Positions 15,865 through 24,244 of a stretch of DNA of 64,000 bases are shown piece after piece. The first letter of the stretch is position 1, and each line of letters begins with the position of its first letter. The notes under the pieces were generated by a model. That model did no database searches. It saw only the letters and a list, made by a program, of their open reading frames with translations, and was not told the origin of the DNA. The stretch comes from DASSFZ01 sp035283185 (lineage in GTDB: Bacteria > Chloroflexota > Anaerolineae > Fen-1058), in NCBI GenBank assembly GCA_035283185.1, contig DATEUJ010000226.1, positions 91,029 to 155,028 of the forward strand. Direction: 5' to 3'. The translations under genes and the position numbers were made by a program.

Positions 15865-16920
15865 ATGAAAGCAGCCATCTTTCACGGAGCGCACCAGCCG
15901 CTCACCATCGAGGACATTCCGACGCCCGAGCCGAAGGCGGGCGAGATTCTGGTGAAGGTGGCCGGATGCGGCGTATGCCATACCGACCTTCACTATATTG
16001 ACCACGACGTGCCGACGTTCAAAAAGCCGCCGCTGGTGCTGGGGCACGAGACTTCCGGTACGGTGGCGGCAGTTGGCCCCCCCTTGGATTCCCCCCCGTC
16101 AACGACGGGGGGGAGCAAGGGGGGGTGGAAGGAAGGCGATCGCTTGCTGCTGCCTGCCGTGTACGGGTGCGGCCATTGCCGTATGTGCCGCACGGGGCGC
16201 GAGAACATCTGCGACAACATGGTGATGTTCGGCAGCCACGTGGACGGTGCTTACGCCGAGTACATCGTCTCGCCGGCCAAGGATGCCATCCCGCTGCCAC
16301 CGGAGATTCCGCTCGTCGAGGGCGCGATCATTGCCGACGCGACGACGACGCCCTTTCACGCCGTCGTCAATCGCGGGCGCGTTCAACCCGGCGACGCCGT
16401 CGTCGTCATTGGATGCGGCGGCATCGGCTTGAACTGCGTGCAGATTGCGGCGGCGGTCGGCGGGCAGGTGATCGCGGTGGACATCGCCGACCACAAGCTG
16501 GAGTGGGCGCGCAAGCTGGGCGCAAAGGCGACGGTCAATCCCAAGGCCGTCGAGAGGCTGGACAAGGAACTGCGCAAACTGACGGGCGGCGGCGCGGACA
16601 TCGCGTTCGAGTGCATCGGCAACCCTATCACGCAGGAGCAAGCGTTTAACTCGGTGCGCGCCGGCGGGCGGTTCGTCGTCGTCGGCTCGTCGGACAAGCC
16701 GATGACGCTCAACACCGGAAAGGTCATGTTCCGTGAGATTGAGATCATCGGCTCGCTCGGCTGTCGCGCCGTGGACTATCCGCGCGTGCTCGAATTGGCG
16801 CGGCAGGGAAAGATCAGGGTAGCCGAGCTGGTGACGGCGAAATTCCGGCTCGATCAGATCAACGATGCGCTCGACACGCTGCGGCGCGGCGAGGGGATTC
16901 GATCGGTCATCGTGCCTTAG
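15865..16920 (+). CDS. Zinc-dependent alcohol dehydrogenase (MDR superfamily)
   Basis: 351 residues; gggggA precedes the ATG at 15865. CGVCHTDLHY and LGHETSG give the catalytic zinc ligands; CGHCRMCRTGRENIC gives the four structural zinc Cys; VIGCGGIGLNCVQ is the NAD(P)-binding turn. The opening resembles the alcohol dehydrogenase branch that includes 6-hydroxycyclohex-1-ene-carboxyl-CoA dehydrogenase, so a cyclic or CoA-bound alcohol is possible. Between the GHE zinc ligand and WKEGDR there is an extra PPLDSPPSTTGGSKGG, encoded by a nested C/G-tract inverted repeat read in frame. It adds about 15 residues in a surface region of the catalytic domain. Confidence 0.92.
   Translation: MKAAIFHGAHQPLTIEDIPTPEPKAGEILVKVAGCGVCHTDLHYIDHDVPTFKKPPLVLGHETSGTVAAVGPPLDSPPSTTGGSKGGWKEGDRLLLPAVYGCGHCRMCRTGRENICDNMVMFGSHVDGAYAEYIVSPAKDAIPLPPEIPLVEGAIIADATTTPFHAVVNRGRVQPGDAVVVIGCGGIGLNCVQIAAAVGGQVIAVDIADHKLEWARKLGAKATVNPKAVERLDKELRKLTGGGADIAFECIGNPITQEQAFNSVRAGGRFVVVGSSDKPMTLNTGKVMFREIEIIGSLGCRAVDYPRVLELARQGKIRVAELVTAKFRLDQINDALDTLRRGEGIRSVIVP
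16077..16125. repeat. Nested inverted repeat in frame inside the alcohol dehydrogenase gene
   Basis: Outer arms cccccccttg/caaggggggg (16077-16086, 16116-16125); inner arms cccccccgtc/gacggggggg (16091-16100, 16104-16113). It is translated as a Pro/Ser/Gly-rich insert. Confidence 0.85.
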
Positions 16921-16924
16921 AGAC

Positions 16925-17053
16925 AGTTATTAGTAATCAGTAATCAGTGATCAGTAATCAGTGATCAGTATGTCAGTGAACAGTGACCACTGACGACGGA
17001 TGACTGACGACTGATGACTGATGATTGATCACTGTTTACTGATCACTGACACA
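16925..17053. repeat. Intergenic periodic repeat, cagtaatcagt family
   Basis: The left half iterates agtaatcagtgatc; the right half iterates gatgactgatgactgatcactg. It forms an imperfect hairpin over the whole gap. Confidence 0.85.
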
Positions 17054-17064
17054 GGGGTTCGCCT

Positions 17065-17937
17065 TTGCTCATTGACTTTCACATTCACGTCTCACGACCG
17101 GAGCACGAGCTCCCGTGGGTTCTGGAGTTCATCGCGCAGCAGTATCAAGACGGCGACTTGTGGGCGCTGGCCGAACAGATTCTGACGCCGGCGGGACTTC
17201 GGCCATTCTTGCAGGAGAACGGCATCGACTGGGCAGTGGCGCTATCCGAGGTCAATCCGATTACGACGGGCGTGACGACGAACGAGTGGGTAGCCGATCT
17301 GTGCGCGCGGGCCAACGCGCTGTCCGACCCGGCGACTGGCCCACGCGGGCGCCTGATCCCATTCGCCAGCATCAACCCGTTCATGGTCAACGACCTGGGC
17401 GCAGAGCTGGAGCGGTTGGTCAAGCAGTTTGGCTTTCGCGGATTCAAGGTATATCCGGTGTACCAGCATCATTACGTGAACGACACGCGGATGTATCCGC
17501 TGTATGCGGCGGCGCAAGAGCTCGGCGTGCCGATGCTGGTGCACACCGGCTCGTCGGTATTCAAGGGCGCGCGCATCAAGTACGGCGACCCACTTCATCT
17601 CGACGACGTGGCGATCGACTTTCCCGGCCTCACGATCCTGATGGCACATTCCGGCCGGCCCTTCTGGTACGAGCAGGCATTCTGGATGGCGCGCCAGCAC
17701 GAAAACGTGTACCTGGAAGTCTCCGGCCTGCCCGGCAAGAAACTGCTGGAGTACTTCCCGGACCTGGAGCGCCTGGCGGACAAGGTGGTATACGGCTCGG
17801 ACTGGCCGGGCAATCCTTACCTGCGAAAGAACGTCGAAGCGATTGAAGCGCTGCCTTTGAGGGACGAGACGAAGGAGAAGATTCTGTGGAAGAACGCGGC
17901 AAGAGTTTTGGGCGTGGAAGTGCGAGGTGGCGAATAG
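17065..17937 (+). CDS. Amidohydrolase family 2 (metal-dependent TIM-barrel hydrolase/decarboxylase)
   Basis: 290 residues starting at a TTG. LIDFHIHVSRPE at the start holds the HxH metal ligands; MLVHTGSS (about residue 155), LMAHSG (about 192) and YGSDWPGNP (about 243) supply the later His and the Asp. This group includes aminocarboxymuconate-semialdehyde decarboxylase-like and lactone or ring-cleavage hydrolases. It stands after the CoA-transferase/HyuAB/alcohol dehydrogenase block. It is probably cytoplasmic, since no signal peptide is seen. The exact reaction is unknown. Confidence 0.85.
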   Translation: MLIDFHIHVSRPEHELPWVLEFIAQQYQDGDLWALAEQILTPAGLRPFLQENGIDWAVALSEVNPITTGVTTNEWVADLCARANALSDPATGPRGRLIPFASINPFMVNDLGAELERLVKQFGFRGFKVYPVYQHHYVNDTRMYPLYAAAQELGVPMLVHTGSSVFKGARIKYGDPLHLDDVAIDFPGLTILMAHSGRPFWYEQAFWMARQHENVYLEVSGLPGKKLLEYFPDLERLADKVVYGSDWPGNPYLRKNVEAIEALPLRDETKEKILWKNAARVLGVEVRGGE

Positions 17938-18012
17938 CGGGTGGCAGATGGCCGGTAGCCGACGGCGAATGGCGGGCGAGAACTGATGCGCGATAAGCGA
18001 TATGCCATACGC
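17938..18012. repeat. Mixed intergenic repeat, agatggccgat and gcgatatgcg families
   Basis: ggtggcagatggccggtagcc is followed by gcgataagcgatatgcc, just downstream of the convergent Uma2 gene stop. Confidence 0.7.
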
Positions 18013-18018
18013 GATATG

Positions 18019-18615
18019 CTATTCCGCGAAGACGTCGTCCACGGCGACCTCGAAGCCGGCCAGGACTGTCGAGCGGGCAGCTTGGCCGGGACCGAATTTG
18101 CCGATCAGCACGTAGGTCGTTCCCTCGAGGACCAGCACTTCAATGGTGCGAGCGCGGTAATCGACGATCCAGTACTCGGGGACACCACCCTTGCGGTAGG
18201 CTTCGAACGTCTCGCCCCGGTCGTAAGGCCAGTTGCTCGGCGAGAGGACTTCGACAACCAGATCGGGTGCGCCTTCGATGGTGTCCTCACCGATGAGGTC
18301 GCGCCGCTCTTTGCGAATGAAAAGGATGTCGGGTTGAACGGGGACGGGTTGACCGGGAAGCCGCACGCCGACAGGAGATGCCAGCACTAACCCCAAATCA
18401 TGACTGTCTGCATAGCTTCGCATGCGCGCACTCAGATACGTAACCGTGTTCTGGTGCAAGATGGTCGGTGGTGGGGTCATGTGGAGCACTCCGTTCAGAA
18501 CTTCGTAGCGGAAGCCATCATCCGGCAGGCGCAGCCAGTCCTCGTATGTCCACTGGCCCTGCTCGGGCGGCCATTGGCGCGTCGGTTGAGGTGATGGGGA
18601 AACATGGGTAGACAT
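18019..18615 (-). CDS. Uma2-family putative restriction endonuclease
   Basis: 198 residues from the ATG at 18615, with aaaggag upstream; a longer frame to 18795 runs through repeats. WTYEDWLRLPDD opens the fold. PDILFIRKE, APDLVVEVLSPSN, YRKGGVPEYWIVD supply the Asp, Glu-x-Leu-Ser-Pro and Lys of the PD-(D/E)XK-like core. Uma2 proteins are abundant in Chloroflexota and cyanobacteria, often in many copies; their natural targets are unresolved. It is one of only three genes I accept on the minus strand and is divergent from iorA. Confidence 0.85.
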   Translation of the reverse strand: MSTHVSPSPQPTRQWPPEQGQWTYEDWLRLPDDGFRYEVLNGVLHMTPPPTILHQNTVTYLSARMRSYADSHDLGLVLASPVGVRLPGQPVPVQPDILFIRKERRDLIGEDTIEGAPDLVVEVLSPSNWPYDRGETFEAYRKGGVPEYWIVDYRARTIEVLVLEGTTYVLIGKFGPGQAARSTVLAGFEVAVDDVFAE

Positions 18616-18659
18616 AGGTGAAACTCCTTTGACTCGACGACCGGATTGTAGCACGTTTG

Positions 18660-18785
18660 TAGGGGAATCGACAACTGGCGGACGACAGATGGCAGATGGT
18701 AGATAGCAGATAGCATATCGTCTATCGCTCATCGAGCTTGGCAACCGATATGCGATAAGCCATAGCCGATAAGCAATGAGCGGAA
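18660..18785. repeat. Divergent-promoter region carrying agatggcagat and gcgataagc repeats
   Basis: Lies between the Uma2 gene (minus) and iorA (plus). ggcagatggtagatagcagatagc is followed by gcgataagccatagccgataagc. No clear promoter boxes can be picked out. Confidence 0.7.
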
Positions 18786-18795
18786 AGGTGGCCAC

Positions 18796-20553
18796 ATGAA
18801 GGAGCTCTTACTCGCCAATCAAGCGATTGCGCGGGGCGCGTGGGAAGCCGGTGTGACATTCGCCGCCGGTTACCCCGGCACGCCGAGCACCGAGATTTTG
18901 GAAACACTCATCCACTACCCGGGCGTGCATGCCCAGTGGTCGACAAACGAGAAGGTCGCCTTTGAAGAGGGCATGGGCGCGGCCATCGGCGGGCTGCGCG
19001 TGCTGGTGACGATGAAGCACGTCGGGCTGAACGTGGCTGCCGACGCTTTCATGGTCTTCCCGTACTCCGGGACGAATGGCGGTTTCGTCGTCGTCTCGGC
19101 CGACGATCCCGGCATGCACTCGTCGCAGAACGAGCAAGATAACCGCTACCTGGCGCTGATGGCCAAGGTGCCCATCGTCGAGCCGACCACCGCGCAAGAG
19201 TGCAAGGATTTCGTCGGCGTCGCGCTGAATCTTTCGGAAGAGTTCAGCGTGCCGGTGATGTTCCGCACGACAACCCGGCTCGCCCACCACAAGGGGCTTG
19301 TGGAGCTGGGCGAGCGCGTCGAAGCGCCGCGCCGCGACTTCACGCCCGATGCCAGGCGCTTCTCTGTGCCGATCTACCGCAAGCTGCTTCGCCCGCAAGT
19401 GGAGAAGCGCCTGCAGCGCCTGGTCGAGTACGCCGAGACCAGCCCGCTCAATCGCGTGGAACATGCCGACAGCGAAATCGGCGTGGTGACGAGCGGGATC
19501 TGCTATCAGTACGTGAAGGAAGTGCTGCCGGAAGCGGGGGTGCTGCGACTGGGGATGACGCACCCGCTACCGCCGCAATTGCTGAGAGACTTCTGCGCGC
19601 GTTACAAGACGGTATACGTGGTCGAGGAAGGCGAAGCGTTCATCGAGTCGTTCATGCGCGCGTTAGGCATCACGAACCTCATAGGCAAGGACCTCTTCGG
19701 CAACATCGGCGAATACTCCCCCGGGCGGCTGGCGGCCGCCCTGGGACGAGGTGACATCCCGCAGCCGCTGGGCCAGGGCATCACCGTACTGCCGCGCCCA
19801 CCGATGTTCTGTATCGGCTGTGGCCACCGAACCGTATTCAGCGCGCTGCGCCAGCTCAAGGTGACGGTTGCGGGCGACATCGGCTGCTATACGATGGGCG
19901 CGCTGCCGCCCTACGAAGCCGAACACACCACCTTTTGCATGGGCGCCAGCATTGGCACGGCGTACGGGTTAGAGAAAGCCGGTCACCCGCGCACCGTGGC
20001 TATCATCGGCGACTCGACGTTCGTCCACGCCGGAATTCCGCCGCTGATCGACGCCGTGTACAACGGCAGCTCGCTGACGCTGATTGTGCTGGACAACTCG
20101 ACGACCGGCATGACCGGCGGACAGCCGCACGCGGGGTCGGGCCAGACACTCGCCGGCAGCCAGGCGCCCAAGCTCGACATCCCTGCCGTGATCAAGGCGA
20201 TCGGCGTCGAGAAGGTGGAGACCGTCGATACCTGGGATCGCAAGGAAGTCGGGCGCGCCATCCAGCGGGCGCTCGCGCACAAGGGACCTTCGGTCGTGAT
20301 CGCCGTGGGGGCGTGCCAACAATTGCCGGAGATGAAGCAGCGGGAGTTGATACCCTACTTCGTCGACGAGTCGCTGTGCACGCAGTGCGATGCATGCTTC
20401 AAGGTGTGGTGTCCCGCCATTACGCGCACGGCGCTGAACTTCCCGGTGATCAATCCCGATGAGTGCACCGCCTGCACGGTGTGCGCCCAGGTGTGCCCGG
20501 TCGACGCGATTTATCTGTGGAAGGCCGAGGCGGAGTCGCCGCTCCAGGTGTAG
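18796..20553 (+). CDS. iorA: Indolepyruvate:ferredoxin oxidoreductase alpha subunit (copy 1)
   Basis: 585 residues. The N-terminal AGYPGTPSTEILETL is the pyrimidine-binding half. The C-terminal TPP site is seen in CIGCGHRTVFSAL, GDIGCYTMG, GDSTFVHAGIPPL and LDNSTTGMTGG. Two ferredoxin motifs close the protein: CTQCDACFKVWCP and CTACTVCAQVCPVDA. With IorB it oxidatively decarboxylates aryl-pyruvates to aryl-acetyl-CoA and reduces ferredoxin. It is followed at 110 bases by iorB and then by an isopropylmalate-synthase-like gene. A second iorAB pair lies at 29361-31889. Confidence 0.95.
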   Translation: MKELLLANQAIARGAWEAGVTFAAGYPGTPSTEILETLIHYPGVHAQWSTNEKVAFEEGMGAAIGGLRVLVTMKHVGLNVAADAFMVFPYSGTNGGFVVVSADDPGMHSSQNEQDNRYLALMAKVPIVEPTTAQECKDFVGVALNLSEEFSVPVMFRTTTRLAHHKGLVELGERVEAPRRDFTPDARRFSVPIYRKLLRPQVEKRLQRLVEYAETSPLNRVEHADSEIGVVTSGICYQYVKEVLPEAGVLRLGMTHPLPPQLLRDFCARYKTVYVVEEGEAFIESFMRALGITNLIGKDLFGNIGEYSPGRLAAALGRGDIPQPLGQGITVLPRPPMFCIGCGHRTVFSALRQLKVTVAGDIGCYTMGALPPYEAEHTTFCMGASIGTAYGLEKAGHPRTVAIIGDSTFVHAGIPPLIDAVYNGSSLTLIVLDNSTTGMTGGQPHAGSGQTLAGSQAPKLDIPAVIKAIGVEKVETVDTWDRKEVGRAIQRALAHKGPSVVIAVGACQQLPEMKQRELIPYFVDESLCTQCDACFKVWCPAITRTALNFPVINPDECTACTVCAQVCPVDAIYLWKAEAESPLQV

Positions 20554-20569
20554 GCGGCGCTTACCGGCG

Positions 20570-20640
20570 TCACTCTGCTGCTTGCGCCCGTGCCTGCCCC
20601 CCGCCCAGCGGGGCGCCCAGCGGGGTAGAGCGCCTCAGTG
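20570..20640. repeat. Repeat with ccccgcccagcgggg hairpin
   Basis: ctgcttgcgcccgtgcctgc followed by ccgcccagcggggcgcccagcggggt in the iorA-iorB gap. The same element recurs at 21235-21306 and 25228-25258. Confidence 0.8.
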
Positions 20641-20662
20641 GGGTGGGGGTTGAAGGAGAGAT

Positions 20663-21310
20663 ATGGCGGAACGAATCTATAACCTCTTGTTCGTAGGGGT
20701 CGGCGGTCAGGGCGTGCTGCTGGTCGCCGAGATCAGCGCGCTCGCGGCCGCGCGCGCCGGGCTGGATGTCAAGCAGACCGAAGTCCACGGCGTTTCTCAG
20801 CGCGGCGGAAGCGTCGAAACGCACGTGCGATTCGGTTCGGTCGTGCATTCGCCCATTGTCACGCCCGGTCAGGCCGACGTGGTCGTCGCGCTGGAGAACC
20901 TGGAGGCGCTGCGCTTCGCGCACTTCGCTCGTCGCGAGACCGGTGTGGTGTTGATGAATGATCACGAAATCATCCCCGGATCGGTTGCCGAAGCCGAAAC
21001 GCGCTATCCGCACAATGTACCGTCGTACTTGCAAGGTCAGGGCTTTCGCGTGGCGACCTTGAAGGCGTCCGAGATCGCGCGCGATCTGGGAGATGGGCGG
21101 ATGGCGAATATTGTCATGCTCGGGGCGCTGACCGCGTATCTGCCGTTCAGCGTCGACTTGTGGCTGGAGACGTTGCAAGCGCGCATCCCGCAGAAGTTTC
21201 GAGCCGCCAACTTGAAAGCGTTTGAAGCCGGGCGCGCTGCTTGTGCCCCGCCCAGCGGGGTCGCGCTGGCGCAGCCCGCTGCTTGCGCCCCGCCCAGCGG
21301 GGTCGTATGA
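20663..21310 (+). CDS. iorB: Indolepyruvate:ferredoxin oxidoreductase beta subunit (copy 1)
   Basis: 215 residues; aaggagagat precedes the ATG. LFVGVGGQGVLLVAEI and KQTEVHGVSQRGGSVETHVRFG are the signatures of the gamma-type domain of 2-ketoacid:ferredoxin oxidoreductases. It is the partner of IorA just upstream. Copy 2 (31299-31889) ends at ANRKAFFAGREGRWGI-like residues. This copy instead runs on for about 24 residues (AACAPPSGVALAQPAACAPPSGVV), encoded by two copies of a hairpin repeat, so the C-terminus is repeat-derived. Confidence 0.93.
   Translation: MAERIYNLLFVGVGGQGVLLVAEISALAAARAGLDVKQTEVHGVSQRGGSVETHVRFGSVVHSPIVTPGQADVVVALENLEALRFAHFARRETGVVLMNDHEIIPGSVAEAETRYPHNVPSYLQGQGFRVATLKASEIARDLGDGRMANIVMLGALTAYLPFSVDLWLETLQARIPQKFRAANLKAFEAGRAACAPPSGVALAQPAACAPPSGVV
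21235..21306. repeat. Two hairpin-repeat copies encoding the IorB C-terminus
   Basis: Copies at 21235-21263 and 21278-21306, each with ccccgc-cca-gcgggg stem, are translated as AACAPPSGV twice. Confidence 0.88.
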
Positions 21311-21332
21311 GGAAGCTCAAGAGGAGAACACC

Positions 21333-22625
21333 ATGGACGACCTCAAAGGAACTGATTTGATTTACGACTGGAATGTGAAAGGCGATGTGCCGCATTACCC
21401 GAAGCACGTCAAAGTTGTCGACGAGACGCTGCGTGACGGCCTGCAGTCGCCATCCGTCACACACCCTTCGATCCAGGACAAAGTGTATCTGCTGTACCTG
21501 ATGCGCTGTTTGGAGATCGACGCGGCGGACCTGGGGCTGTGCGGTGCAGGCGAGCGGTTCAAGAAAGACGTGGTCGTGCTCGCGCGCGAGATCGTCAACC
21601 AGAATATGCCCATCGTTCCGCAGAGCGCGGCGCGCACACTGGAGTCCGACATCGCCCCGATCGTGGATGCCTCGCAGGAAGCGGGCATCGCCATCGAGGC
21701 GTGCGTGTTCCTCGGCTCCAGCCCGATCCGCCAGTACGCCGAGGGCTGGGACGTGAGCACGCTGCTGCGGCTGACCGAGTCGTCGGTGACGTTTGCCGTC
21801 CAGCACGGGCTGCCGGTGATGTTCGTCACCGAGGACACGACGCGCGCCCAGCCGGATGCGCTTCGCCAGATCTATGCTTGCGCCATCCGCTCCGGCGCCC
21901 ACCGCATCTGCGCCGCCGACACGGTCGGCCATGCGACGCCCGAAGGCGTGCGCAACCTGATCCGATTCCTGCGCGGTGTGGTGGACGAGGTCGACCCGGA
22001 GGTGGGCATCGACTGGCACGGCCACAAAGACCGTGGGCTAGACATCGTCAATACGCTTGCGGCGATCGAAGCCGGCGCGGACCGGGTGCATGCGTGCGCG
22101 CTGGGCGTCGGCGAGCGCTCAGGCAACACCCCGATGGAAATCTTGTTGGTCAATCTCAATCTGCTGGGCATCGCCAACCGCGACCTGAAGGGGCTGCCGG
22201 AATATTGCCAGGTTGTGTCGCAGGCGTGCGGCGTACCGATACCCTTCAACTACCCGATGGTCGGCGCGGACTCGTTTCGCACTGCGACCGGCGTGCACGC
22301 GGCGGCGATCGCCAAGGCCATCGACAAGCGCGACGAGTGGCTGGCCGACCGCGTGTACTGCGGCGTGCCAGCTTCGATGGTCGGGCGGACGCAGGGCATC
22401 GAGGTCGGGCCGATGTCGGGCGAGCACAACGTCCGCTTTTGGCTGCGCAACCACGACGTCGAGGAGCATCCGGTGTACATCGAGAAGATCCTCGCCGCCG
22501 CCAAGCGCTCGACCAAGCTCCTGACGGACGAGGAGATCCGCCGCATGGTCATCGTGATGCGCCAGCGGTTGAAGGGCGGCGAGGAAGTCACGGACGAGTC
22601 GCTCGAAGCGGCGCTCGCCCATTAG
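21333..22625 (+). CDS. 2-isopropylmalate/homocitrate synthase-like DRE-TIM enzyme without regulatory domain
   Basis: 430 residues from the ATG at 21333 (gaggag upstream). VDETLRDGLQSP is the DRE-TIM motif, DWHGHKDRGL holds the HxH metal ligands, and GVGERSGNTPMEIL is the isopropylmalate/homocitrate synthase signature. It should condense acetyl-CoA (or another acyl-CoA) with a 2-oxoacid. The protein ends soon after the catalytic and accessory helices, so the C-terminal allosteric domain of LeuA is missing. It directly follows iorB, so an aryl-pyruvate (for example in benzylmalate formation) is a reasonable alternative substrate. LeuC-, LeuD- and LeuB-like genes lie 14-23 kb downstream. Confidence 0.85.
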   Translation: MDDLKGTDLIYDWNVKGDVPHYPKHVKVVDETLRDGLQSPSVTHPSIQDKVYLLYLMRCLEIDAADLGLCGAGERFKKDVVVLAREIVNQNMPIVPQSAARTLESDIAPIVDASQEAGIAIEACVFLGSSPIRQYAEGWDVSTLLRLTESSVTFAVQHGLPVMFVTEDTTRAQPDALRQIYACAIRSGAHRICAADTVGHATPEGVRNLIRFLRGVVDEVDPEVGIDWHGHKDRGLDIVNTLAAIEAGADRVHACALGVGERSGNTPMEILLVNLNLLGIANRDLKGLPEYCQVVSQACGVPIPFNYPMVGADSFRTATGVHAAAIAKAIDKRDEWLADRVYCGVPASMVGRTQGIEVGPMSGEHNVRFWLRNHDVEEHPVYIEKILAAAKRSTKLLTDEEIRRMVIVMRQRLKGGEEVTDESLEAALAH

Positions 22626-22640
22626 AAACCTAGACGATAA

Positions 22641-22696
22641 CCGGAGTGCAGGCTTTAGCCTGCTTTGCCCGAAGCGGACTGAAGTCCGCACTCCGG
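22641..22696. repeat. Three-way-junction palindrome, ccggagtgc...gcactccgg
   Basis: Outer arms 22641-22649 and 22688-22696 enclose two hairpins (caggctttagcctg and gcggactgaagtccgc). A sister element lies at 57829-57886. Confidence 0.85.
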
Positions 22697-22814
22697 AGGT
22701 TTTCGGATAGGCTCGATGCGAGAAAAGGAGGTGATCTGCCGGAGCATGAAACTTGCTTTGCCGAATTCGTCGTTTCGTCAGACGCACAACTCACGCAAAA
22801 TCAGGAGGAGAGAC

Positions 22815-24116
22815 ATGAAGGGCAGAATGATCTTGCTGCTGACCGGCTTGGCATTGGCTGCGATGGTGCTTTCGGCATGTCCCGGCACGACGACGACCGT
22901 CGCGCCGACGCAACCCCCGCCGCCAACGGCGCCGCCGGCAACCCAGCCGCCTTCGCCGACGGAAGCGCCCACGGATGAGCCGGTGACAGAAGGCGATCCG
23001 TACGTCGTCGGCGCGTTCTTCTCGACGACCGGGCCGGTGTCCACGCTAGGTCAGCCCGAGGCCAACACCGTGACCATGCTCGTCGAGCAAATCAATGCGG
23101 CTGGCGGCATCATGGGGCCGGATGGGCTGATGCACAAGCTTGAAGTGAAGATGTACGACGATCAGTCGGACGCCACCACGGCCGTCGAGGTGGCGAAGAA
23201 GCTGGTCGACGAAGATAAGGTGCCGGTGATCGTCGGTGGGTCGGGCAGCCCGGCCAGCATCGCCGTGAACGAGACCGTCAGCACCGCCAGCATCCCGTTC
23301 ATCTCGGTTGCCTCGTCGTCCGCGATCGTCACGAAGGAGGATGGGTCGCAGCACGAGTGGGTGTTCAAGACGCCGCAGCAGAACTACCCCGTGGCCCAGG
23401 TGCAGGGCGACTGGCTGCAGGCGAACGGCGTCACCAAGGTCGCGTCGCTGGGCGTCAACAACGCCTTCGGCGCCGACTCGATGGCGGCGCTGAGGCGAGT
23501 GGCAGAGGAACTCGGCATCGAGATCGTGTACGAAGGCACGTTCGAGCCAGGCGACACCGACTTCTCGGCGCAACTGACGCAAATCGCCGGCAGCGACGCT
23601 GAAGCGGTGATTATCCACGCCACACCCGGCGAGGGCGCGCCGCTCACGGTGCAGTATCGCGACCTGGGCCTGGAGATGCCGATCCTGCATAACCACGGTA
23701 TCGGCAACAGGGCGTTCATCGACACGGCCGGCGAGGCTGCCGAAGGTGTGCTGTTTCCGATCGGCAAGCTGCTGGTGGCCGACCAACTGCCGGACGACGA
23801 TCCCCAGAAGGAAACCCTGTTGACGTATCAGGCCGACTACGAAGGCGCGTATGGCACACCACCCAGCACGTTCGGTGGGCATGCCTGGGATGCGCTGATG
23901 ATGGTGAAAGCCGCGCTGGAAGCGGTGGGGCCTGACCCGGCGGCGATCCGCGATTATCTCGAAAACGAGATCAAGGACTTCGTCGGGATCAGCGGCGTCT
24001 TCAACATCGGCAAGGACGATCACACCGGCATCGCCAAGGAATCGTTGGTGTTGGTGGAGATCAAGGATGGCACATGGGTGTTCGTCGATCCGGCGGACTA
24101 CGCCAATGTGCCGTGA
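22815..24116 (+). CDS. ABC transporter substrate-binding lipoprotein, branched-chain amino acid (LivK) type
   Basis: 433 residues from the ATG at 22815, with aggaggag 4 bases upstream; an earlier start at 22716 lacks support. A lipoprotein signal (ILLLTGLALAAMVLSAC) ends at Cys, followed by a Thr/Pro-rich linker (about 25-60) as expected for a surface-tethered protein. PYVVGAFFSTTGPVSTLG begins the periplasmic-binding fold (type I). It captures the ligand for the LivHMGF importer encoded next. The family also binds aromatic acids and amides. The phenylacetate-CoA ligase gene inside this operon favours an aromatic or branched ligand. Confidence 0.92.
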   Translation: MKGRMILLLTGLALAAMVLSACPGTTTTVAPTQPPPPTAPPATQPPSPTEAPTDEPVTEGDPYVVGAFFSTTGPVSTLGQPEANTVTMLVEQINAAGGIMGPDGLMHKLEVKMYDDQSDATTAVEVAKKLVDEDKVPVIVGGSGSPASIAVNETVSTASIPFISVASSSAIVTKEDGSQHEWVFKTPQQNYPVAQVQGDWLQANGVTKVASLGVNNAFGADSMAALRRVAEELGIEIVYEGTFEPGDTDFSAQLTQIAGSDAEAVIIHATPGEGAPLTVQYRDLGLEMPILHNHGIGNRAFIDTAGEAAEGVLFPIGKLLVADQLPDDDPQKETLLTYQADYEGAYGTPPSTFGGHAWDALMMVKAALEAVGPDPAAIRDYLENEIKDFVGISGVFNIGKDDHTGIAKESLVLVEIKDGTWVFVDPADYANVP

Positions 24117-24240
24117 AACGTGGAGCGTGAAGCGTGAAACGTGATGCGTGATGCGTGATTCCCCTCTCCCGTCTGTGCATCACCGTGGACGGGAGAGGGG
24201 ATGACCAGGTTTTTACGTTTCACGGAACACGCATTACGGA
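24117..24240. repeat. Nested palindrome between livK and livH
   Basis: Outer cgtgaaacgt/acgtttcacg arms enclose perfect 13-base arms cccctctcccgtc (24161-24173) and gacgggagagggg (24188-24200). An apparent ORF start at 24155 lies inside it. Confidence 0.85.
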
Positions 24241-24244
24241 CGAT

